Of a DNA stretch of 7,605 nt, positions 1 through 5,572 are shown in pieces. The DNA is from a bacterium. GTDB taxonomy: Bacteria; Muiribacteriota; Ozemobacteria; Ozemobacterales; Ozemobacteraceae. The stretch spans positions 1,387 to 8,991 of the forward strand of contig JACPTH010000155.1 of the NCBI GenBank assembly GCA_016192885.1, given 5' to 3'. Each line of letters starts with the position of its first letter. Position 1 is the first letter of the stretch. The translations under genes and the position numbers were made by a program. The notes under the pieces are model-generated. The model did no database searches. It was not told the DNA's origin and saw nothing but the letters and a program-made list of their open reading frames with translations.

Positions 1-2
1 AT

Positions 3-917
3 TCGCCTGCTCAAGACGCCAGGCAGATCCGAAACTCTATAGGTGAGTTGCCATCACCTTCGGTAGCTTCCACCCAAGCCCCCCAGTTATCAAAAAATCA
101 AGAATGCATATCGAAATTGGATTCCACCCAACCAAAAAGAATCGGCATTTGGCTCCTAAAGAAATTCCAAGAGCGTAGTTCCATGATAATAACCCTTGGG
201 ATTATTTTAGTAACTTTTTCTCCATACTTTGAGTATTTTAGCGGTTTTTGGCTTTTTTCAAACAATGGTTCCGGGGAAAAAATTCTTTGGTCTGATTTGA
301 GAAGCCATATTTCAAGACATGTTGGATTAACATTGCATGAAGTTGATAACCTCGCCGAAGCAAGCCTAGGGGAAATACCCGCCATCAATTCGCAAATGAC
401 CTGCGATGAAGCGATAAAAATTGAAGCATTCCTAATTTCGGCTAGCGGGGTCGATATTTCTCTTTTCCAAAACCTTCACCAAACCGGTTATTTACAGAGA
501 ACAAACCTGCTTGATTCAACCTCTCAACAGAAGCTGATTACATTTAGCGATGTCCCGTTGGACCACCCGGTTTATGTTGCATGGAGAGCGCTTTTAAGGC
601 TGGAGATATTTCCGGTGGATTCCTTGAATCGAGTTAGGGTGCATGATCCAATCAGATGGGACGATTGGAAATCCGTAATTGAGGCGTTGGATAATCGTCT
701 TGAACTAAACGGGAAACTTCAAAGTTCTTTAAATGTTGACCACCGGGGAATAATGTGTGGGCAGGATGTCCAAGAATCTTTGGTTATTCTCCGCCAGGTC
801 CTCGAGTTAAAAGAAATTTCTTTGTTTTCAGGCATTTCTCCCGATTTTGTCCCCAACCGGCTTGAAGCATTTGGAGCGATTTCCCAACTTATCGAAGAGA
901 CGTCAAAACAAGGGTGA
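3..917 (+). CDS. Membrane-anchored SLH-like domain protein (5' end outside window)
   Basis: Not a gene I recognise by name. The frame is open from the window edge (codon at 3-5) to a TGA at 915-917, so the true start is probably upstream. A TTG at 48 is possible, but the AGGTGAG before it sits directly against the codon, too close for a normal ribosome binding site. Counting from codon 48, residues 1-45 are polar and basic, about 46-70 form one hydrophobic helix (starting MIITLGIILVTF), and the rest should lie outside the inner membrane. Residues about 165-215 fit the S-layer homology pattern: FSDVPLDHPVYVAW, a middle LLRLEIF, then DPIRWDDWKSVIEAL where family members have a P-(IL)-(TR)-R-x-E block. 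SLH modules usually bind cell-wall polymers or peptidoglycan. Wall or outer-membrane contact is therefore inferred. It is the first visible gene of a three-gene plus-strand operon, 15 bp before the next gene. Confidence 0.72.
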   Translation, partial: SPAQDARQIRNSIGELPSPSVASTQAPQLSKNQECISKLDSTQPKRIGIWLLKKFQERSSMIITLGIILVTFSPYFEYFSGFWLFSNNGSGEKILWSDLRSHISRHVGLTLHEVDNLAEASLGEIPAINSQMTCDEAIKIEAFLISASGVDISLFQNLHQTGYLQRTNLLDSTSQQKLITFSDVPLDHPVYVAWRALLRLEIFPVDSLNRVRVHDPIRWDDWKSVIEALDNRLELNGKLQSSLNVDHRGIMCGQDVQESLVILRQVLELKEISLFSGISPDFVPNRLEAFGAISQLIEETSKQG

Positions 918-932
918 CATCTCAAAAAAATC

Positions 933-1475
933 ATGAAAGGCGGAAATCATTTCTTAAAGTATTGGGGAAATAGTCGAAGATACAAAATCCTCCTTTTCTG
1001 GGTCGTTCTACTTCTTTCGATAGTAGGGTTTCAAAGTAAAAAAATGATTGTGTATTGCGAAAAATTGAAGAGTTGCGCAATTATTACGGAGTTTGAAGTT
1101 CAAAAACTCGGGGAAGAATCTTTAATCCGCGTTCGGGTCAATACCAAAATCGCCCCCAAAATTCGCTATTTACCCAGGGAAAGCTGCTGGCAAATTGACT
1201 TTATTGAAGTTGAAAGAGAGAAGAAAATTCCCGAGGTTTGGGCATTTAAAGGGCCCCTAAAGTTAATCCAGTATTTTCAAATTCATAATGATCCTCCAAT
1301 TCAAAGGATTTCATGCTATGTGGAACCAACCAGTAAAATGAAATTCACCCGTTCAGGGAATGAATTCTTCATACGATTTAAAGATTCGAAGTTTTCCGGG
1401 GGAAGCAATTCAGAATTTTTAGCCTCTGAGAGCCGATCTAGACAGCCGCTTCTGGCCCCGGGTTTTAAAAGATGA
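933..1475 (+). CDS. Membrane-anchored AMIN-like domain protein
   Basis: A 180-residue protein of unnamed function. Residues 1-17 are basic, about 18-34 are a hydrophobic helix (ILLFWVVLLLSIVGF), and no signal peptidase site is obvious, so it is probably an anchored protein with an outside C-terminal domain. Residues about 50-150 have the strand pattern of an AMIN domain: ITEFEVQKLGEESLIRVRVN, then CWQIDFIEV, a central turn, PIQRISCYVEP, and a final EFFIRFK strand. AMIN domains occur in PilQ secretins and N-acetylmuramoyl-L-alanine amidases, where they bind peptidoglycan or place the protein at septum or pole. No amidase or secretin domain follows; the last 30 residues are polar and Ser/Arg-rich. 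The ATG at 933 is chosen because it precedes the hydrophobic helix, although the nearest SD-like AAGGGTGA (910-917) is rather far away. It sits between two genes with the same anchor design, 15 and 25 bp away. The AMIN call rests on pattern only. Confidence 0.68.
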   Translation: MKGGNHFLKYWGNSRRYKILLFWVVLLLSIVGFQSKKMIVYCEKLKSCAIITEFEVQKLGEESLIRVRVNTKIAPKIRYLPRESCWQIDFIEVEREKKIPEVWAFKGPLKLIQYFQIHNDPPIQRISCYVEPTSKMKFTRSGNEFFIRFKDSKFSGGSNSEFLASESRSRQPLLAPGFKR

Positions 1476-1491
1476 AACAAGGTTTTACTTT

Positions 1492-1496
1492 AGGGG
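1492..1496 (+). promoter_or_regulatory. Ribosome binding site of the gene starting at 1501
   Basis: AGGGG lies four bases before the ATG at 1501 in the 25-bp gap after the AMIN-like gene. It supports that ATG as the start and translation of the third gene from the same message. Confidence 0.5.
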
Positions 1497-1500
1497 CTCT

Positions 1501-3336
1501 ATGAACAAGTTTAGATGGAGTTCCCATTCATTTCTTCGTTCAAAAAAAGGGAAATCATGTAATTTAAAGGTTCTTGAAATATGCCATAAAAAGTTTCTTT
1601 CTTGGGGAATCGAACGATTCTTGACGGGTGAGATATTTCGGTATTCATCGATTTGCTTGGCAATTTGTACAACTATTATCATTCTTTGGCGGTTCCCCCT
1701 AAATTCACATAGTTGGGTTAACCGCCAGGAGTTTTCGGAGGAAATGGGAAAGGCCCTTCGCATTTTGTCTCCTATTCTTCGAAATCTCCCCCAGAAATCT
1801 ACGAACAAATGGAGTCGGATTTCAATTCATCTAATGGGAGCGTATCCTAACCAGACTTTTCACCCCGCGGAAAAAGTCCTCCGGGAACAAGGGATCTCCT
1901 GCTGGGCAAACTTTATCAGGTTTTTGCAAAAGAATTTACGCTATGAACCCCTTCTTGTTCTACAAAATGCTGATTTTAACTCCGCCCTTTATCCTAAAGG
2001 TTTAATCGAGGACTATAAGCTCCTTTCGGCATTCGGCGCGGTAAACGAGCACATTTTTTCCGAATCGTCCTTGGAACCATTAACCGCGTCGGAAATCCGC
2101 AATATGCGAGAGGCAACGGTGAACTATTTTGGTCAAGATCTGGTTATTGTACGAAAATCTCAAAATGGGCTACAAGTTGCTTTTAAAGGAACCCTGCGGC
2201 CTATCCAAATCGGCGGTTGGGAGTTCGCTATATCAAACATCATTAACGAAAAGCGACCACTGATAAGTTCGGGAAAAATTCCGCAGGATGGGGCAATCCT
2301 TCTTGAGAATAAAGTTTTTCCGTGCCTTTTGCGAATTTCACATCCGCGTTTTGAAAAAATTGAAATTTGCGTTTCAAGGGAACCGTCTTGGAAAGCTTTT
2401 TTACCGCTTCGCGTTCGTCCTGGTTTGGATCATCGCAGGATACGAAGCCCCAGCGAAAGGCTTCAGAATCTCAACATTCTTAAGGGGAGATTGAAAAAAA
2501 TTTTTGAGACAATTCGAAACAAACCTTTAGAAACAAATTCTGAAATGATCTCACTTCCTTCGAATTCTAACTCTCAGAAAATTGAAGAACTTCCAAAAAA
2601 GGATTTCGCAAAAGCATCAATTAAAACTGAATCAGGGTCAATAGAAAAAATCAGGTCTCAACCCAAAATTTGGGACCCCAAAAATAGAATTTTGGAACTT
2701 AAGCGCAGGTTGCGAGAAGTCCAACATAAAGTGGTTCCCGCTGATGGGACCTCGCAAGCGAAGGAAAATTTTTTTGACCTGACCTCATTAATTAATTCTT
2801 CCATAAATTCAATTACTCCAAATGTTTTGGGGAAAAATCAATTTTCCTCAAAAAAGGACGAAGTTAGCGGGCGGGTACTTGACGCAATAACCAAGGAACC
2901 TTTAACCGGAGCCCAAGTTCTAATTGGCCACAACATTTGCGGGGTTGATTCACAAGGTACTTTTTCTTTGAAATCTTTCCAAACAAATAAAATCGTCGAA
3001 ATTCTTGCCGCTTCCCCTGGTTATGAAAGCTTGGCAATGAAATGCAAGGTCGGTTTTAAAAAAGGCCCGTTGAACATTTTCCTCAAGCCTTATAAACCTC
3101 GATTAAATGCCAAAATAATTTCATCCTCAACCGGAGACCCAATTAAAAACGTTAACTTTTCAATAAATTCCAGGGTCTACAACTCTGACGGCGAGGGAAA
3201 ACTTGTAATAAAGGGGTTAAAACCAGGTTATTACAAAGTAGATTTTTCAGCGCCAGGATACAATGGAGGCTCAGAATTGGCCTTAATTGAAGAAACGGAA
3301 ACTAATCATACCTTCAAGCTTCAACCTCAAATGTAA
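1501..3336 (+). CDS. Multidomain envelope protein: membrane anchor, SLH-like repeats, two CarboxypepD-regulatory-like domains
   Basis: A 611-residue protein of unnamed function. A basic N-terminus is followed by one membrane helix at about 48-65. Residues 112-146 resemble the second half of an SLH motif (GAYPNQTFHPAEKVLR, compare GYPDGTFRPxxxLTR), and 154-211 resemble a fuller one (NADFNSALYPKGLIED, AFGAVNEHIF, then EPLTASEIRNM). Residues about 226-307 are strand-rich and may be a worn beta-sandwich. Residues 312-450 are a charged linker with short helical, possibly coiled-coil stretches (318-345, 392-412). Residues 454-530 (VSGRVLDAITKEPLTGAQV, DSQGTFSL, SPGYES) and 532-609 (STGDPIKNVNFS, SDGEGKLVIKGLKPGYYKV, APGYNGG) are two carboxypeptidase-regulatory-like domains, Ig-like folds common in surface proteins. 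No enzyme domain is seen. It is the last gene of the operon and its stop is 16 bp from that of the converging HD gene. Domain calls are by pattern; the two C-terminal ones are the safest. Confidence 0.8.
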   Translation: MNKFRWSSHSFLRSKKGKSCNLKVLEICHKKFLSWGIERFLTGEIFRYSSICLAICTTIIILWRFPLNSHSWVNRQEFSEEMGKALRILSPILRNLPQKSTNKWSRISIHLMGAYPNQTFHPAEKVLREQGISCWANFIRFLQKNLRYEPLLVLQNADFNSALYPKGLIEDYKLLSAFGAVNEHIFSESSLEPLTASEIRNMREATVNYFGQDLVIVRKSQNGLQVAFKGTLRPIQIGGWEFAISNIINEKRPLISSGKIPQDGAILLENKVFPCLLRISHPRFEKIEICVSREPSWKAFLPLRVRPGLDHRRIRSPSERLQNLNILKGRLKKIFETIRNKPLETNSEMISLPSNSNSQKIEELPKKDFAKASIKTESGSIEKIRSQPKIWDPKNRILELKRRLREVQHKVVPADGTSQAKENFFDLTSLINSSINSITPNVLGKNQFSSKKDEVSGRVLDAITKEPLTGAQVLIGHNICGVDSQGTFSLKSFQTNKIVEILAASPGYESLAMKCKVGFKKGPLNIFLKPYKPRLNAKIISSSTGDPIKNVNFSINSRVYNSDGEGKLVIKGLKPGYYKVDFSAPGYNGGSELALIEETETNHTFKLQPQM

Positions 3337-3360
3337 CTCCGTTCCAATTTCTTCAATTAA
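3283..3360. repeat. 13-bp perfect inverted repeat across two convergent gene ends
   Basis: TTAATTGAAGAAA at 3283-3295 is the exact reverse complement of TTTCTTCAATTAA at 3348-3360. Next to the arms, GGAA (3297-3300) can also pair with TTCC (3342-3345) after a small internal loop. The loop is long (52 bases between the main arms). The structure contains the stop codons of both convergent genes, so it could form in either transcript. It lacks the GC-rich stem and U-run of a classical terminator; a bidirectional 3'-end role is only inferred. Confidence 0.45.
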
Positions 3361-3940
3361 CAAACCCCTTCAATTCCGGGGGTATAAAAGAAATTTTCTC
3401 CCTGCTGGCGAGGTAATCAGCTTGAATAAGCACTTGAAGTAAAAGGTCTTCCCCGGGAATCAAGGGGGAAAAACTTTCGCCTTTCCATGGGTCCATGTGG
3501 GTGGAAATTAGTTCAAATGCCCTTTTCAACGCAGGTTCTTCGACTTTGGAAAACGCTTTGAGAAAATCGGCGGCGGTAATCCCATGTACTTTTGAGGTCG
3601 ATTTTCCCCATGGGAAGCCATATTTGCAAATATCATGCAAATACAATGAAAAAAGAACGATCTCCCGTTCGAGTCCGGAGATACCATAAAGATCCATCAA
3701 ATGCTTTCCTATTTCCACCGCCTTTAGGGTATGAATTACGATTCCGCCGGCGTTATTATTTTCAGCGGGATGGTGGTTCCCGGTGGAAGATGATGGAGAT
3801 AGGAAAAAATCGTGTGGTATCGAAGGCCATACTAGTTTCCAAAGGGCTAAAAATGGCTCGGTTTTTACATCGGTTTCAAATTGGCGCCGAAAAATATCCT
3901 GAAACTGAAACAATGCTACTTTATCTAAACTAGTTTCCAT
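3353..3940 (-). CDS. HD-domain phosphohydrolase family protein
   Basis: A 195-residue cytoplasmic protein of the HD superfamily, metal-dependent phosphohydrolases acting on nucleotides, cyclic dinucleotides or RNA ends; the substrate cannot be told here. Metal-ligand candidates appear in the usual order: His70 in GGIVIHTLKAV, His102-Asp103 in LYLHDICKYG, His119 in VHGITAADF, His148 in ISTHMDPW and Asp174 in QADYLASR. The motifs LHDIxKYG, HMxPW and ADYLASR are typical of small stand-alone HD proteins found in bacteria and phages. The first 55 residues are less conserved and may be a helical cap. The ATG at 3940 is preceded by AGAGGGG with a five-base spacer, so the start is well supported. The gene follows tlyA by 54 bp on the same strand and converges on the plus-strand envelope operon. 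It may be co-transcribed with tlyA or use its own weak promoter in that gap. Confidence 0.82.
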   Translation of the reverse strand: METSLDKVALFQFQDIFRRQFETDVKTEPFLALWKLVWPSIPHDFFLSPSSSTGNHHPAENNNAGGIVIHTLKAVEIGKHLMDLYGISGLEREIVLFSLYLHDICKYGFPWGKSTSKVHGITAADFLKAFSKVEEPALKRAFELISTHMDPWKGESFSPLIPGEDLLLQVLIQADYLASREKISFIPPELKGFVN

Positions 3941-3945
3941 TCATT

Positions 3946-3952
3946 CCCCTCT
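3946..3952 (-). promoter_or_regulatory. Ribosome binding site of the HD-domain gene
   Basis: AGAGGGG on the minus strand, five bases before the ATG at 3940. A second ATG (3942-3944), out of frame, lies between the site and the chosen start; the spacing favours 3940. Confidence 0.6.
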
Positions 3953-3971
3953 CGCAAAAATTGGTGTCGAG

Positions 3972-3998
3972 ATTATCATGATCCATTGAAATTTTCAA
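3972..3998 (-). promoter_or_regulatory. Possible promoter of the HD-domain gene
   Basis: Minus-strand TTGAAA (3993-3998) and GATAAT (3972-3977) resemble -35 and -10 boxes with a short 15-bp spacer. The predicted transcript start would fall about 25 bases before the ATG. The -35-like box is half of a perfect inverted repeat, TTGAAA-T-TTTCAA (3986-3998), which overlaps the tlyA stop codon. The region is AT-rich, so a chance match is quite possible. Confidence 0.25.
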
Positions 3999-4813
3999 GT
4001 AAGCATTTTCCCGCATTTTCCCGCTTCGTGCGCGAGAGACACAATTGAAGAAATTTCTTCGTTTGAAAAATCCCGAAATGCGCCCCGCCATAAAGAAACA
4101 AATTCAATATTTTTTTTAAAATCGACGCGAGGAACAGGAACTAAATTATGTAAAAACAGACCCAAAGTTTTCAATCCTTCCCTAAGCTTCTGAATCACCT
4201 CAATATGAATCAACGGATCTTTAACCATTCCTCCTCGTTCAATTTGCTTTCTTTCGGCCTCAAACTGCGGTTTAATTAGGGCTATCATGTTTCCCTCTGA
4301 AGTTAACATTTTCATCGCTTTTGGAAGAATTAGCATCAAAGAAATAAACGACACATCAACCACAATAAAATCAAATGGTGTTGAAAAAAAATCATCCGGA
4401 AGAAGCCTGAAATTGGTTCGCTCAATGCAATTCACGCGGGAATCGGCACGAAGTTTCCAATCTAATTGCCCATAACCTACGTCCAGAGCGGTTACGTGGC
4501 AAGCCCCACGATTCAGCAAAACCTCAGTAAATCCGCCGGTTGAAGCCCCCACATCCAGGCAGCGAAACCCTTTAGCTGAAATTTCGAAAGCCTCCAAAGC
4601 CCGTTCGAGTTTAATTGCGCCCATTGAAACGTATGGAAAAGGATTCTTAATGACTTCAAGAGAAACGTCAACCGAAACTTTCATTCCAGGTTTATCAAAA
4701 ACCTCATCTTTTTTTCGCACGAGACCTGCAAGAATCAATCTTTGCGCTTGTTCGAGGCCATTTGCAATGCCTCTTTCCACAAGAAGTTGGTCAAGGCGAA
4801 TTTTTTTATTCAT
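3995..4813 (-). CDS. tlyA: TlyA-family rRNA 2'-O-methyltransferase (hemolysin A family)
   Basis: TlyA enzymes methylate ribose 2'-OH groups of rRNA (C1920 of 23S and, in some bacteria, C1409 of 16S) using S-adenosylmethionine. The start at 4813 gives MNKKIRLDQLLVERG, the usual TlyA beginning, and 272 residues, a normal length. An S4 RNA-binding domain covers about 5-60. The FtsJ-like Rossmann domain follows, with the SAM loop CLDVGASTGGF at 85-95 and the expected K-D-K-E catalytic set at Lys68 (IKLERAL), Asp153 (VVDVSFISL), Lys181 (ALIKPQFEA) and Glu237 (NIEFVSLW). The usual SRGG or similar before the first Lys reads SMGA here. The frame could extend to an ATG at 4897, but that would overlap the upstream gene and add residues not typical of the family. 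The upstream gene ends 26 bp before, so co-transcription is likely. No clear SD precedes the start. A 10-bp tandem repeat shapes the last codons. Confidence 0.93.
   Translation of the reverse strand: MNKKIRLDQLLVERGIANGLEQAQRLILAGLVRKKDEVFDKPGMKVSVDVSLEVIKNPFPYVSMGAIKLERALEAFEISAKGFRCLDVGASTGGFTEVLLNRGACHVTALDVGYGQLDWKLRADSRVNCIERTNFRLLPDDFFSTPFDFIVVDVSFISLMLILPKAMKMLTSEGNMIALIKPQFEAERKQIERGGMVKDPLIHIEVIQKLREGLKTLGLFLHNLVPVPRVDFKKNIEFVSLWRGAFRDFSNEEISSIVSLAHEAGKCGKMLT
4003..4024. repeat. 10-bp tandem duplication at the 3' end of tlyA
   Basis: GCATTTTCCC occurs twice head to tail (4003-4012, 4013-4022) and is followed by GC, the start of a third unit. It lies in the last codons of tlyA. Because 10 is not a multiple of three, gain or loss of a unit would change the C-terminus. 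Confidence 0.7.
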
Positions 4814-4839
4814 TACACTTTGATTAAGCGAGGCGCTTT

Positions 4840-5427
4840 TTACCTCAAAATAGCCGGTGTCCCAGGTATTCTCCAGCCTGTAAATCCGCCTTCCCAAATT
4901 TGTACGCCTCTTGATGGTTTAATAAAGCCTTCAAAAACGACATCCCTTTTGATAGAAATTTTTATATCATATTCCCCAAGAGGTTCGCCTAAAAAGGCTT
5001 GCCACGCCGCTTTATCGCTCGGGCCAAGCAAAATTACCCGGCGACCCTTAAAATTGAACGTTGCAAAAACAGCGCAACCGGGACCCGTCCAGGTTCTTCC
5101 ACGCCACGTCACCTTTCCCTTTACAACCTTTATTTCAGGCCAGGCAAGATCTTGGGACAATGAAGCCAGCATGGAATTATTGTCCGGAGTACCTAAAAAA
5201 ATCCAAATCGACTCGGTCGCATTCGGTATTCCGGAAGCAATGTCAGAATAAACCGAAGCATAAAATCTTTCCCCAATATCTTTTCCCCAAAGTCGCATGA
5301 AAGTGTTTACGGCGGGTTCCGCGTCATTTGTCCCGTATACCAAAATGGCTCTAGAAAACGATCCCGGATGTTCGTTCCTTGAAGAAGCCCCAGGCTCGGT
5401 CTTAATCTCTTCGGGAGAAAACGCCAA
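4840..5427 (-). CDS. C-terminal part of the M1-peptidase-like protein, now in a separate frame
   Basis: A 195-residue reading frame that looks like the tail of the preceding peptidase gene. The same frame is open upstream to 5572; codons before the TTG at 5427 encode TTFTVILPAPPIRISADPLG, resembling the last beta-sandwich strand of M1 peptidases (LPAxPxRVxxDPxG). After it come AILVYGTND (27-35), ESIWIFLGT (72-80), ATFNFKGRRVILLGP (122-136) and a final polar segment. This YGT...LxG...P pattern recalls an alpha/beta domain found at the end of some esterase- and peptidase-type proteins; the family name is uncertain. No zinc-binding motif is present, so activity on its own is unlikely. The TTG start is preceded by AGGAGAGG (5430-5437), so separate translation is possible, although those bases also encode the conserved-looking DPLGEVL. 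It ends 26 bp before tlyA. I think it is a remnant or second half of a broken gene. Confidence 0.6.
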   Translation of the reverse strand: MAFSPEEIKTEPGASSRNEHPGSFSRAILVYGTNDAEPAVNTFMRLWGKDIGERFYASVYSDIASGIPNATESIWIFLGTPDNNSMLASLSQDLAWPEIKVVKGKVTWRGRTWTGPGCAVFATFNFKGRRVILLGPSDKAAWQAFLGEPLGEYDIKISIKRDVVFEGFIKPSRGVQIWEGGFTGWRIPGTPAILR

Positions 5428-5429
5428 AA

Positions 5430-5437
5430 CCTCTCCT
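5430..5437 (-). promoter_or_regulatory. SD-like AGGAGAGG before the TTG at 5427
   Basis: Minus-strand AGGAGAGG; the AGGAG core is five bases before TTG 5427. It is the best SD match in the minus-strand cluster and could let ribosomes restart after the stop of the peptidase frame at 5517. It may equally be a by-product of the coding sequence. Confidence 0.35.
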
Positions 5438-5516
5438 AAAGGGTCGGCTGATATTCGAATTGGCGGCGCGGGAAGAATGACTGTAAAAGTGGTAACATCG
5501 TTTGAATCAATCCGAA

Positions 5517-5572
5517 CTATGGTTTGAAAAATCCCCGAGTTACCACCCTGCCTGCGTTCCGCTTTAAATGCG
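5517..5572 (-). other. Overlap and probable break between the two halves of the M1-type gene
   Basis: Two minus-strand frames overlap here: the peptidase frame ending at 5517 and the tail frame open from 5572. At 5524-5531 the message reads GGA TTT TTC; one extra T in the T5 tract would join GRVVTRGFF directly to QTIVRIDSNDVTTFTV. Even when joined, roughly 80 residues that M1 proteins normally carry between these points (estimate from the family pattern) are absent. An internal deletion with frame change is the simplest reading; an assembly error is possible. Confidence 0.5.

Noticed and set aside
48..50. TTG as the real start of the first gene
   Set aside because: The frame is open to the window edge and the AGGTGAG before TTG has no spacer, so the gene is treated as 5'-partial.
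3592..3933. 113-codon plus-strand reading frame
   Set aside because: Antisense to the HD gene whose metal-binding motifs are intact; the encoded sequence shows no domain.
4814..4897. Longer N-terminus of TlyA from the ATG at 4897
   Set aside because: It would overlap the upstream frame by 58 bp and add 28 atypical residues; the family starts with an MxKxRLDxxLVERG-like sequence, found at 4813.
4742..5251. 169-codon plus-strand reading frame
   Set aside because: Lies opposite tlyA and the peptidase tail, has no recognisable domain, and its antisense genes have clear family motifs.
5520..5535. Programmed -1 frameshift at the T5 tract to join the two M1 halves
   Set aside because: A-TTT-TTC is not a good X-XXY-YYZ slippery heptamer, no strong stem was seen after it, and the joined protein would still lack an expected internal segment.
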